Source of the DNA: Heterobilharzia americana
Taxonomy: Eukaryota; Platyhelminthes; Trematoda; Strigeidida; Schistosomatidae
Direction: 5' to 3'
Assembly: GCA_944470555.2 (NCBI GenBank)
Contig: OX104130.1
Span: 75,335,160 to 75,399,159, forward strand
DNA: 64,000 nt
Part shown: positions 47,881 to 60,187 of the stretch, piece after piece
Numbering within the stretch: the first letter of the stretch is position 1
Layout: each line of letters begins with the position of its first letter
The notes under the pieces: generated by a model
The model's input: the letters and a program-made list of their open reading frames with translations, nothing else
The model's database searches: none
Told to the model about the DNA's origin: nothing
Made by a program: the position numbers and the translations under genes

Positions 47881-48750
47881 TAAACTATTACAAAATTGTT
47901 TAGTTTGCCATAAGTGGTGCAGAAAAATCAGACTTAGTGACATATTCAGGAATAAGGTGAATGTCACTAGTCGTTTCCAATAGTTCTTGACACTGATGAA
48001 GCAAAAAACATATATTCCGAATAATACCACCTTAATCATGATGTAACATATGGGTAATATTTCCTGCCTTGCGTAGCAAACAATTAAATCATGTTTCACC
48101 AAGTATTTTGTTCAGTATGCGGTGACTACAGATGGTAGTCATCAAATTTTATACCTCATTACTGGGTCACAATAAATGGCTCATGAACTTCGGTGCTAGC
48201 TGGGGAGTTTTCTAAATTCTTCATATATGCATTCAAATCGCCCTCTCAAAAAAGATTATCGTATGGAATTTTACGCAAAGCAGAGCAGTATTCCTTCTTT
48301 GAACATATTTCTGACCACAATCTTATAAACTAGTTGATAGTTTTGTTGATAGAGCCTAGAGTGTCAGTCTCTGGATATAAGAACGGAACAGGATAATAGC
48401 ACATGTTTCCAAAGCTAGGATAAAATGATCAAAATAGGACGTAATTTTTGTAAAAGCATCATGTAACAAGCTGATATTCTCATATAAACACTTTGTTAAA
48501 ACTGATCAGTACTCTGACTAGTATTGAGTAATAAAACATTTGTAAACATACTAATCATCATCAGTTAGACTTGAAACGTCTTTGACATGAATCCTTATGA
48601 GATGTTAAAATTATAAACCTTAAAACAAGTTGAAAGTTCCCATTTTAGTCTGTTTATCAGACATGTCAAACACACGTTTCCGGAAGAATTTATTATGCAT
48701 ATTCATATCAGGTAACAAATTTTCCATATATCTAAGACAGGCGCAGATTC
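47881..48750. other. No recognisable gene
   Basis: AT-rich. Part of it may be the decayed N-terminal or 5' region of the following PLE, but I cannot read any conserved block. Confidence 0.4.
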
Positions 48751-50690
48751 ATATATGTTAGGTGTATTTGGTGTTGGTTCGGTAGACAAAAATGATTTAG
48801 TTGTCAATCTCTCTGTCCATCCGACTAAGAAAAAGAAATCAGCGAATACTATTATGAATAAGGTAAAGAAATCCACAGAGGATCTGATACACCGAATCAA
48901 GCCGTTTCTAGGTGAATCTAAATGGCTTAATTTAATGCCGAAAACTAATAATCTCAGTCAAATGTATGCGGTGTTATTAAGCATCATAACCCACGTTATT
49001 CCATCCGGCCTATTGTAGATTTTAGAGACACCCTGACGTACAAGTTGTTTAAATACTTGGCAGTGGTGCTAGGCTCAATAAGAAGTTACTCAAAATCCCA
49101 AGGTACTAACTCTTATGATTTAAACAGAGATTAGATGATATATATTCAGGTGAAAATGAAAAAAACTCGTTAGTTTGACATAACTGGCATTTACGCGAAT
49201 AAATTGATCGACATAGCCGAAGAGGTAGTTACAAATTGGCGTAAGCATAACAGTGAGCTAATGCATGATACTAAGGTGCTAATCGACGAAATCATGTTGT
49301 TAGGACGATTGTGACTCACATCTTCAGATTTTAAGTTTCAAAATGAAAAACATAAACAAACTGAAGGTGTTGCCACTAGGTCACCAATATCCCTTATGGT
49401 CGCAGATATGTATTTGTAAATAGTTAAGAACGGATAACCCTTCAAAAACTCAGTCCTACTCCAAAGATATGCTTCCAATATGTAGATGATACGTATACAA
49501 TACTGAAATCGGAACACACCAACAGCTTCCTCGCACATATAATTTCCGTAGTGAATACAATCCCATCTCGCCTGTGACTCAGAAAGTGATGAACATCAAC
49601 TAACCATGTCGGATTGCAAGATCAAACAAAAACAAGATGGGAGTTCAGAGACTAGTGTCTATAGGAAAATGCCTCGTTCGAATAGCTACTGAGACTTCAA
49701 ATCATCTCACTCGATCTCAGCTGAGGTAAGCTTACTTGAATGCTCAAGTGACAGAGTGGACAAGCTGACTAGTAGAGAAGAAAGTCAATGACAAATAGTT
49801 GGGCACATCGAGAATACTTTGCATCTCAACAACTACCCACCGAAAGTAATGAATGAAATCAAAAGAAATCGAAAGAAAAATACTACCAGTAGTAGTAGTA
49901 GTAGTAGTAACACATGTGTTAATAACAACATTTCTATTACTAATAGTAATAATGGTGACAAGGTTGACAGAGAACTGAAAACCTCTACTGTGTCATCATG
50001 CAAGGAATGCACCTCAGAATCATTACAAGGAATTCTCATTAGGATGGGATTGGAGTGGCATTTCGAAGCAACAAAATCTCCTATAAACTGGGTCTGTGGG
50101 TTAAAAGATCCTATTGAAGCAATTCAGCAAGATAATGTGGTTTACCGAATCCTCTGCAATGATTGTGAGGTCGAGTACATAGGTGGGGGTAGTGGAGCAA
50201 TGTCGACTAGAATAACAGAGCACAAATGCTTAGCAAAATGACGTTTATGGGATACTGATAAGATCAGAAATTGTGAGAAGAGGTCGAGTGTAGCTCTCCC
50301 TTCACGGAATTATACAGAATGACACAGTAGGGTGGGATAGAGTGACAGTATTGAAGAGTTAGTTGGATGGTGGGAGGGAGGGAGGGATAAATTGATAGCT
50401 GAGTGATTGTTTATCGAATCAACACTGAATAGATACAGTAGTAGAAATGATTGTACACCTCTGTGAGACATGTGAAAAATTCTACTACTCTTGTGATCAC
50501 AAAGAAGGAGAGAAAATTAGGAGTATATTGAGTGTATCTCAAAGTAGTGGAGTTGGTTACCTGATATGAGTGTGGAGAATAAATTGTGTTTGAAACGTAA
50601 TCCAGTAAATGATACTGTTCCACTGTGTGACATTTCTGATAGCGACAAAATGGAATAGTAATCTATTATGTTGCCCAAGTTTTACTCCAA
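48751..50690 (+). mobile_element. Penelope-like element Q with RT and GIY-YIG remnants
   Basis: The most complete PLE here. STEDLIHRIKPFLGESKWLNLMPKTNNL (48870-48955) is the RT entry block. 49010-49090 continues the PIVDFRDTL...YLAVVLG block in another phase. QTEGVATRSPISLMVADMY-like sequence at about 49358-49410 is motif B. YVDDTYT at 49479-49490 is motif C with both Asp. 49819-50241 holds the linker with a Ser run and the GIY-YIG entry. It ends with the PLE terminal sequence (tttgaaacgtaatccagtaaatgatactg, 50600-50630, to ttgcccaagttttac, 50689). Stops and shifts throughout show it is inactive. Confidence 0.84.
49819..50241 (+). pseudogene. PLE linker and GIY-YIG entry, with poly-Ser run
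   Basis: A 140-residue frame: basic start, seven Ser from an (AGT)n run (49888-49909), an Asn/Ser-rich linker, then VCGLKDPIEAIQQDNVVYRILCNDCEVEYIG and STRITEHKCLAK. The Cys pair before YIG and the RITEH helix fit GIY-YIG domains of PLEs. The YIGGGS variant and the stop after AK show decay; the catalytic Glu helix is not present. Confidence 0.82.
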
Positions 50691-52504
50691 CGTTAAGATG
50701 AAAGTTTGTGATTCTGCATAATGTGTTGATTTTTAATACTTTGATAACATTTACCATAACGATAGTTGTTCGTCTTATGAGGTGTAATAAATTTATGAGC
50801 CATTCACTAACAACATAATGATGCCGAAAATATTGGAGTAAAAACATTTCTCATTTAGTGGGAATGGTTGTCATACTTTTTGTCATCATGAATGTTACAC
50901 AGCAATGACAACTCATCAGTTTCTCTCATCTGAGCATCGATCAAATGAATATTCAGCCTGGAATGAAGTACAGGTGGCATTTTATCACAGGGATGTGGAG
51001 AATTTGAGTTGACTTTACTAAACAGCTGACTTTATTATTCTTACCGTTTTATTCATATGGTCTATTGGACCATAATATGTGATGCTTAGTAAAACATATT
51101 TATATACTTCTAAATGCATTTTAACATTCACTTCATTATATTATTATTACTACTAGGGGAAATAGTAAAATGACTTTAGTTTGCTATTGAAGTTGACAGT
51201 ATTCCAGCAAACCTTGGACATTGAAACGAGGTGAAAGTCAACTTTACCTTCTGGTAATTTGTTCCAATGGATCCATTCACAATATTAAACTGGTCTTAGA
51301 TTATTCTGTTCAGTATAAATAATCCTAGTGTAGAGAATACTCCCAAGATTTATTTCAACATTGTTATCTATGGTTTCAACTAGAAAATGCTGGAACTAAG
51401 TAATCCATAAACTATATACAAGTATACACAGCTTAATTTTGAGAAAGTGAGGAAGATTTGTAGCTTAAGATGAAGATCATAACTGTTTGGTATTCTTCTA
51501 AATCTGAAGTTTGTTCTTAGAGCTTGGATCATCATGCTAGGTAGCTTCATCAGGACTAACTTCATTGAACAGTGACTTATGTTTCAACAGAACAGTGTAA
51601 CAGTATTGTCTTGGTGACGTTGCAGGAAGTAATAGTTATAATATTAGTATGCAGTCACCAGTCTATGAAGAAAACGGTTTTGTACCTTTATTTTTACTCA
51701 TTATTTTGTTTATATCAGTTTCCAGGATATCAAGTAAGGTTGAGGTTGAGATATAAATACATCATTCCATCCACTGAAATTCACTTTAATGACATCTTAG
51801 CTTCCACAGTCGGATGCATAATTATATTTTAATGGATAAGTAACGTATAGCTGAATTATTTTTGTCTGTTTCATCTTATTATATAACAGGATTCTTCAGT
51901 GAGTTAGCTGTGAAGTTTATACATAACAGAATCAAATTCAGAAAAATTAACTTTGAAGGCATAAATCTTAATGAAACACTGGGATTTATTAATTTCTCTA
52001 AAATTGACTATTGCTGGTGTACAGAGGTTTTGTCAATTTCAACCAACTATGGTACACATCAACACCTAAGGCTATCATCCTAAATTTCTAGGGCATGCAT
52101 CCAAAAGACCTCCACCAAAAGAATGTAAACAGTGTCATAATTAATAATTCGATAACACTTTCTATAAACTTTGAAAAAAAATACAACTTTAAACATTTTA
52201 ATGTCAGATAAATAGTTTCAATTTGTAACGGAATAACAGAAGCACCAGCTAACATTCAATTCATCAACGTTTATCTCCGTTTGATTTAACCATCTGATAT
52301 ACTGCGGAATATATTTTTCAGCATCTTTTCCCAATCATCCTTTTGTGATATATTTGTTCAAGTTTGTCCCAACTGTGTTTTCAGAGGCATTTTTTGAGCT
52401 GAGAATAAGTTTAATCTTAGAAAACGACTACCCACCCAAGATAAATAAGAAAGGAACAGACATTCTGCATGACGTAATGTTTTCATGGTGAAGGCAATCA
52501 TATT
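50691..52504. other. 1.8 kb without recognisable genes
   Basis: AT-rich. The frames at 51572-51832 and 51862-52083 are short and show no domain. Confidence 0.45.
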
Positions 52505-53501
52505 TCATTAAACTAAGTGAAAGACTTTGGCTCTGTGATAGGATATAGTTTCACATTAGATTTGTTTATTTCATGCATAACACACAGTGATACTGTATTA
52601 TTTAGTCACTGGGTGACTTTTTGAGCATAAATTGTTGCTCGTAATCATGTCAATGTCATCACACCATCCCCGTAATCCGATTCCTGTAGTCCCACCAACT
52701 CATATTCCTTATCTTGAGTGGTTGTAAAAGGTATCAAATCTCTAGTATAAGCGTTGCACATGTTACACATGTTGGGTGTTGATTCCATGAACAAAGATGA
52801 AGTAATCACCCTTTCTCCCTCTACCAACCAACCTACCTACCTAATTGAGTTGGTCCCTAAGTACCATGGTTTTATCCCACCCCATCCTATGTTCGCACGG
52901 TAACGCGTGGATTGTAACAGCTGAGTCTTCTTCCACAATATTGATCTTGTTAAAGTCTAACATTCAGTCTTTGGCTAAATTCCTATACTGCATTCATCTA
53001 ACTGATACCAACCAACTAGTTTCACCTATATACCTGACCTCACAGCCACTGAATGCAGCTGGACAGATCAGATTATTTTGCTGACTTGGATCTGTCACAT
53101 GCTTCAGCCAACAAAGTTTATCTGTGAGTGAGTTGATAGGTTTAAATGTCACCCTAGTTCCAACCTTGTTGAGAATCCTACCTAACGTTTCTGATGTTCC
53201 TTCTTCAAAGGTAATTCAATGGAGGTTTTGAACTCCGATCTACTCGTGTTGTTCTTATTATTCGTATTCGGATTATTGTTGTTATCCTGGTCCCTGTGTG
53301 TTTGTATACATTTCTTAATGGAGGAAACTTATTGGTTGTTAAGGCTTCTTTTATGTGTCTTAGTTGCTTGTTTGAGTTGTTGAAGTGACTAGTTATGTTT
53401 TCAGCTGAATGATTTAGAAATTTGACTAGAGCTGCTCTAACTGGCATTGGATGATATGATGTGAAGTTTAGATACCTATTAGAATACGTTGGTTTCCTGT
53501 A
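52505..53501 (-). mobile_element. Penelope-like element S, 5'-truncated, twin of element R
   Basis: The minus strand matches 36700-37600 almost base for base over the MPVRAALVKFLNHSAENITSHF frame (53205-53447) and the GIY-YIG region (52845-53084). It then keeps a different and longer 3' part: 52645-52827 codes for PTREL-like text where R has the (GA)n run. It ends with the PLE terminal repeat (52505-52660). Homology to R stops at 53501 (gtagatggt), the truncation point. Confidence 0.85.
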
Positions 53502-54719
53502 GATGGTCGGTTACGATACTAACTACTGACCACATCTGGAAGCCTGAACCACATCAACATCACTCCTTAGTTTACTTTGATGAAGCAAATATTGTTATAA
53601 TTTTGATGAATTAGCAAAAATATATTTGCTCCATTCAACGAAACAATAATTCAAGTCTTGGTAAGAAGCTTTGATTTCTTGGATGCTTTAAACATACTCT
53701 AAATTGTACTCTTTTGATTAAATTATTGATTCATTGTATAAAGTGTACAAATAGAATAAAGGATAAACTGATTGTTTTTGTCCAGAATACCATTTTGTCC
53801 GAAGCTGGGCACACTAAAAGATACTCAGCGTCGTGTAGCTCATGCACATATTTCTGCAATAACGCCAACGTACAAAAACATCTTTGCTGCCTGCTTAGTG
53901 TATTCTTGTAATAAGGTCAATGAGACTTAGTCAAAGCAGATGTTGTAGAAGTGCTTACATTCTGATGCCATTTTCAACTGTAATCATCTAATTTTAGACG
54001 GAATATAACTTAGTGAAAATATTAAACATTTCGAATAGAAACGGAACCGTAGAACTATTGCAAATGAGCGAACAATAAATAGCTGCTTTTTTCTAATTGA
54101 AGACTCATCAACTGTGTTTAGTACTAACATATCACAAGGATTTTAAAGAATAAAGTAATTCTTAAAACTTATTTATAAGTACTACATGGTACTGTAAGTA
54201 GGAACGGAGTTCGTCGAGTCAAACATACTATTGAAAAATGGTGATAAATATTAAACTTCCTACACTTTGGTTAAATGACTCTTATTTGAGCTCCGCAAAA
54301 AGCAATAATAAGAGGTGTTAGTTTACGGATAGCTTGAGTAGTGCCCACGTAACTGTATTGTTTGTAGTACAAGTGAGACTACTTTTCATCTTCGTTTTTG
54401 TTCCAGTTCGATTTTTTCCACTAGACAGTCTGATTCATAGATGGTCAGAAAATCAGTAAACATAAGTCCAGGTGCTGATGGATACATTTACATTGATGAG
54501 ATATCTTGTCACCTTATAACCCTAACTGATTATCTGATGATACTCTGAAAAAAGTAGTTTACCTACTGATTTTTGGTGATCTATGCGAATCCAAAAAGTA
54601 GTGATATCTTACTTTTAAAACTGGGATATTTGGATAAAAGTTGGAATGCTGATGAAGGGGGGCCTATTCTGTATTGCTTATATCTAACCCTCAATGTTAA
54701 TAGTTATATGAGGTGTAGA
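53502..54719. other. No recognisable gene
   Basis: AT-rich; no domain-bearing frame or known repeat seen. Confidence 0.45.
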
Positions 54720-55830
54720 CTTTCACTAGGAATTAGGAAGAAAACCGACTGACTGACAAAATCAACGTAGAATCTCATACAGTAGTAAATTAGCTCAGGC
54801 TGCTACACTTCACAGAAGTATACAAAAGACTGGCGTATATAAAAGGAGTGATATCATAGTAGACAAAGTAGTGTGGGAGAACAAACAATATGAAGAGAGT
54901 AGTTAGTGCGAATATTCAAGCTTTAGAAGATGTCAAGCAGTGCATAAATCTGCAACATTGTGACCAGTTTTCAGATATTTCTCCAAGACTCTTCAACCAC
55001 TGATTACTTTCTTCTCGAGGACATCAACCAGGCAGCCTACATCTCCCCACACGGCTTACTTCAACAGTGAGAGACTTCGTCGACTGGTACCATGTCTTAC
55101 TCTAGTAAACTTGAATGCTCTTCCAATTTAACCCAACTTTTCTTGGTATTGCATATCGAGGTAGGCGGTAGCTTGACATATGAAGTCTATGCCTAAGCTA
55201 TCTCAATCGACTAAGGTTCACAATCTCATCAATTGACTTGCCTGTCTTGCCAAGTACCTTTCACCTGACCTAAGCATTTCTCACACGGCGGTGATTCTAC
55301 CAGACGTGAGAAATGTGACCACATCATGTCTTCTTCTTATAACTGCCGTGTCTTACGGCCACACAACAGGCCAGTACGGACTGAAGGGCAGTATACTCGT
55401 CTTTTGATGGATAGTCAGATATCTCACCGACTCCACAGATGACGTACTTTGGAAATGCCAAACAGGATTTCTGCATCCGAGCTGAGATTTCGTAAGCAAT
55501 CAACCCATTACTGCTTATGTAACTTATGACGTAAGTGAAGGGGTCCATATATTCCACCACTTCACTCCCTATCATTCGACTGAGAGTTCTTGCAGGAAAC
55601 CAGTAGTGGAACATCATCTAACATTTGTCAGGTGTGAAACATATGCCAAAAATACACAGATTTTTACCCAAGGGGTTCAGAAGACTCTGCTCTGCTTCAG
55701 CATCTTCAGCTAGCAGGAAAATATCGTCTGCATATTCCAAGTCAATTAAATGATCTCAAAGGAATAAGTCAATCTCGATGAAGTCAGATTTACATAGAGT
55801 TGTGTCCATTAAGAAGCAAACATAATTAAT
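54720..55830 (-). mobile_element. SR2-like RTE element, RT C-terminal half and 3'UTR
   Basis: The minus strand reads DLEYADDIFLLAEDAEAEQSLL (YADD at 55723-55734, both catalytic Asp kept), then MMFHYWFPARTLSRMIGSEVVEYMDPFTYVISYISSNGLIAYEISARMQKS in pieces (55324-55617), and SRVGRCRLPGWCPREESNQWLKSLGEIS near 55000-55080. An AT-rich 3'UTR reaches about 54720. It is a different RTE family from the main one, the same as the tail at 28374-28715. It is 5'-truncated just before motif C and broken by several shifts. Confidence 0.78.
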
Positions 55831-56464
55831 CATCAAAATAGTCACATTTTATCATAAAAAACTAACAGAAGGCAGTTCAGAGAGGGAAGATATAATTTCA
55901 TGAATCATTTTCAAAAGCTAAACAATCGTAATCATAGTACGAGCAAAAATATGTTCATCAATAGCTAATTACTCAATATCAGGTTATCAAAAACTGACAA
56001 TAAAGTCATAAAGTGATTATTGGGTAGAAGGTCAAATCAAGGTTATGAGGAATCGTTCATGAAATTATAACAAACCAGGAAATAACAAATCAATTAATAT
56101 TTTGTATTACGGAGATTGCGATCAAGGTAAAATTAAAGGTTGGACTTATCGCTGTTGAATACAGAGAGTACAGATTCGTAACACGGCTGAAGCCTTGTCA
56201 GTTCATTGGTTCAAGCCTGATCTCTGCTTCTGGAAGAGGTATGTCTGATATCGAATTTTACTTCAGTGATAATCTCCACATAACAGTTTACTTATTTAGT
56301 GTTGTTGCTTGCATTCTACTATAACTAGATTGAATTAATCGGTCTCTATTGGCATATGGGCTCCTACGTAGATGCCTCGACATTGCCTTTGTTTTAACTA
56401 TATAATAATGATGGATAGTAGCTAACAGTGGTTAATATGCAAGCAGTAATGCAAGCAATAACAC
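55831..56464. other. No recognisable gene
   Basis: AT-rich. A B-box-like ggttcaagcctg (56210) and tctattggcatatgggctcc (56345-56365) resemble sequence near other SINE copies. Confidence 0.4.
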
Positions 56465-56660
56465 GGAAACTATACCCGTAGCACAAGAAGTGGCTATCAC
56501 GGCTCAGTGGTCTAGTGGGTAGCGCTCTGGCGTTTGAAGCTATCGTTCACAAGTTTGAATCCTGACGAGAAGAACACTCACTGGGAGACAGGCACATCTA
56601 GCTGGCGAGTCTGACATAGGATGAAATGCGCATCCTGCATTCCACCGTTAGCTATTGTCC
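56465..56660 (+). repeat. Sm-alpha SINE, full body, hammerhead with one core change
   Basis: The best-preserved SINE body: gtagcacaagaagtggctatcacggctcagtgg with A-box tctagtgggtagcg, a B box gtttgaatcc (56553-56562), and cactcactgggagacaggcacatctag before the ribozyme. The core reads CTGGCGA (56602-56608), with G at the normally invariant A6. GAAA is at 56623-56626. Stem II (gtct-gacata-ggat) keeps only part of its pairs. Confidence 0.84.
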
Positions 56661-57743
56661 ATCACTGATACGTGATTTATTTTTTATTTTGTGATTTTGT
56701 TCATCCATTACTTGTTGATTTATTTTAATTCATTTAACGATTTTCGGTAACCTTGAGTTGACCTTCAAGCCAGTAACCTCATTGGGCCTTTATCAACAGT
56801 TTTTGACAACCTTGCATTGAATAATTAGCTATTGATGGATACATTTTTGTCGTAACCATATCTACACTTGCTCAGCTTTAAAAATAATTCGTCAGATGAT
56901 AGATTTCTCCGCTGAACTGACTTTCACTAAACACAAATGGATTTCTTTGAAGGCAGTAACAATACTTAACATTAATTTTAGCAGTACTAATGGCTTCAAG
57001 GGACCTCAACTAGTTAACTAGTTCACTAGTTTAATAGCCACTCCTAAGACGGTATGAAGAGGAAAGGTTAGGCGAGAGGCTAACGACCCTACCCCGGAAA
57101 ACCAATCCAATCTCTAAAGAAACTTCAAAGCATAAGAAAAATACATAAGATATAAATAAACTTATTCCTCCCTGTAATCGAGGAGACGAAATGACGCCGG
57201 TAGGTGAAAGCCTTCGGGAAGCCAACTGGCCGATGTATCTTCTTTCGATGAAAGCGAAAGTAAACTTGGGGACATGGAATGTCCTTACTACATTTGAAGC
57301 TGGTTGGCAAGGCTGCTCAGATTGCAAAAGAAGTGAGAAGGTATGGCATAGAAGTGCTAGGAATTTGTGAAAGCAGATGGAGGGGAAATGGACTCTCTAA
57401 ACTGTCAACTGGAGAAGAGTCAATCATCTATTACAGTATTGTCACACACACGACAATCACCAACACACTGAGTTCTCAAGTGGCTATCATGATGTCCTCC
57501 CCTCGAGAACATCGGAGGCTGTCTCTAATGCAGTGGGAACCAATCTCCTCCAGCATCAAGATCAGCATCATGACAGCAAGATGGATTCAACTCGAAAGGA
57601 AGGAAAGTGACAATCATTCAGTGTTACGCTACGCTACGCTATGCACCTACAAATAATGCAAATCAAAGGAAGAAGGAGGAATTCTACAGACAACTGCAAT
57701 CAGTGCTGGACAAAACCCTACTCCAGTTGGAGACATCAAAATT

Positions 57744-57986
57744 GTGATGGGCGACATGAATGCCAAAGTGGAGGTGGACAACGCGGGAAGAGAATTCAAG
57801 ATGGATCGAGAAGCAATCGGTGAAATGAATGAGAATGGCGAACTGTTTGCAAACTTCTGCGCATTCAGTGGTTTGGTGATTGTAGGCAATATGTACAAAC
57901 ACAAGGATATTCACAATGCAACATGGATTCGACTTCACCAGACACCAGGACACAATAAAAATCAGATCGACTTCATCTCAAAGTGA
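57744..57986 (+). pseudogene. RTE endonuclease C-terminal part (copy G)
   Basis: Reads MMGDMNAKVEVDNAGREF, EMNENGELFANFCAFSGLV, YKHKDIHNATWIR and NQIDFIS. It shows the block around HKDIHNATW that copies D and E have lost, so the deletion is theirs alone while the TACGC insertion is common to all three. Confidence 0.82.
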
Positions 57987-59033
57987 AGAAAGTGGAGATG
58001 GAGACGCAGCCTACTGGATACAAGATCAGATCAAGAAGCGGAATAGATGTAGGTTCGACTGCTCACTGTCTAGTGCAAAATCATGTTGATAGCCTTCGAA
58101 AAAGTTGTTGAGAGACCACAGTTCAAGTTCAACACTCAAAACAGAAAGTGAACGACGAAACTACAAAGAAAATCTTCACATCAGCCTTCAGTACAAAGTG
58201 CGAGACATAGAGCAACATCTCTGAAGGAACCTACGTGTAAGAACACTGGAACTCTTTGAAAGCTAAGTGGAAAGAAACCTGCATAACCGTACTAGGAAGA
58301 AAGAGGTAACAAGACAAGGAGTAGAATTCGACAGAAACATGGAAGCTGATAGAAGAGGGAGAGGAAGATGGTGATGGTGATGGTGAATCAGAAGATGAAC
58401 CAGTACAGTGCAGGGATGCACAACGAATAGAACTGAGTACAACGTATGTAACAGTACGCTGGACAAAGAAGTGAAGAAGAGTGCGCGCAAAGACAAAAGA
58501 CACTTCTGCGACACATTGGCAAGTGATGCAGAACAGGCTGCAGGTAGGAGAGACCGAGACGTGACAACATTATATCAAATAAGCAGGTTACTATGTGGGA
58601 GGGAAGAGACCAACTCAGATGAAACCAATGAAAGATAGTGAAGGAAAGCTAGTTACCAAACAGTAGAAAAAATTGGCTGACCACTTCAAAAAGCTTTCCA
58701 ATCGACCACCACCACCAACAAATGCAACTCGTTCAGAAAAACCGCCAGCAATCGCTGAACTACCAGTGAAAACATGCCCTCCGACAAAAGCAGAAGTGAA
58801 GTCCTGATCGCCATAAAGTTGCTGAAATCCGGGAAAGCAGCAGGAACAGAAGGAGTGCCTCCAGAACCACTGGAAACAGATGCAAAGACAACAGCGGACA
58901 TGCTGACACCACTTCTATTGCAGAAGGTTTAGAAGGAAAGAAGGAAGGAGTGAAAGGCAGCTGCCAATTGATCGGAAGGAGAGCTAGCTTGTCAAGCTCC
59001 CGAAGAAGGGTGAACTGAGCTGACTCTTTCTAG

Positions 59034-60187
59034 TATTATTATTTTTTTATTATTAGTCCCTTGGGTTCCTAGTGGAACATAGGGCTTCACTAGCACGTCT
59101 CCACTGACCTCTGTTCTCTGAGATCTTTTGAACCTGGTTCCACCACAGCACACAACCTCTCATTTCCTTCTCGCACGAACTCCTCCATGTCACCATCACC
59201 TGGGACACCCAACTCGTCGCTTCCCATGGGGATTCCACTCGAGGGCCTGACGCGTGATGTCCTCAGTCGGCCTTCTCAGTGCATGCCCAATCCATCTCCA
59301 CTTCCTCCAGCATATTTGTTGCGTGATAGATTCTTGGTTGGTTCGTTCCCAGAGTTCCTTGTTGCTTATTCTTTCTGGCAATCCATCTGATCTTCAGTAG
59401 CGAGCCAGTGTAGGCAGTTGTTGATGAATGTCTGTAGTTTATTGGAAGTTCCTTTCATGACGCGCCAAGTCTCTGAACCATACAGAAGCACTGACTTCAC
59501 GTTGGTGTTGAAAATCCGTATCTTGTTCCACATGCTGAGTGTAGAAGATCTCCACACTGATTTCAGGCTAATGAACACCTGTCTTGCTTTTCCAATCCTG
59601 ACTTTAACATCCTCGTCTGTGCCTGTGTCGCCTGTAGTTGAAACAGTGCTTCCTAGATAGGTGAAGGAGGTTACTTCCTTTAAGTTTCTCCCATTGATGG
59701 TGACTGGAGTTTGTTGTTGTTGGTGGTGGTGAGGTATCTTCATCACCTCTGTCTTCTCTATATTCACTTGAAGTCCCATCTTCGCTGCCTCTTCTATCAA
59801 CTTGTTAGTTTTTGCCTGTAGATCTTCAAGTTTATGTGACATCAGGCACAAGTCATCGTTGGCGAAATCCAACTCTTCTAGGTTCTTTTCCGCAGTCCAG
59901 CCAGTGTATCCCCCTCTTCTCGCTGCCTACTGTTTGCTGCATGATCCAGTCGACCACAATCAGGAATATCATGGGGGATAGTAGGCAACCTTGTTTCACT
60001 CCTGTCTTCACTTCAAAATCATCACTGAGCTTCCCATTGTGAATTACTTGGCCGGCATGTGGCATCTTCATATAGTTGTTGAATGAGGCGGATAAAGGTT
60101 TGCGGTACTCCGTAGTAGTGAAGCAGTTTCCAAATTACTTCTCGGTCGACGCTGTCAAAGGCCTTCTCAAAGTCGATGAAGTTGAGG
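59034..60187 (-). mobile_element. RTE copy H, young 5'-truncated insertion in copy G/I
   Basis: The insertion of 1,154 bp is flanked by gactctttctag (59022-59033) and gactctttgtag (60188-60199), 11 of 12 identical, which is the TSD taken from the host RTE. It has a (TAA)n-type tail at 59034-59054 on the minus strand and keeps motif A (FEKAFD) to the end. Motif C is FANDD, with the same extra Asn as copy F. The frames 59366-59872, 59196-59381 and 59053-59238 cover the RT end and C-terminus. It is more similar to copies A and F than to its host element. Confidence 0.92.

Noticed and set aside
49833..50039. Minus-strand poly-Leu frame
   Set aside because: Shadow of the (AGT)n Ser run in the PLE reading frame on the plus strand.
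52845..53084. Plus-strand frame of 79 residues repeated at 37124-37393 (minus)
   Set aside because: Its conservation between the two places reflects the nearly identical PLE copies. The real coding strand is the other one (GIY-YIG region).
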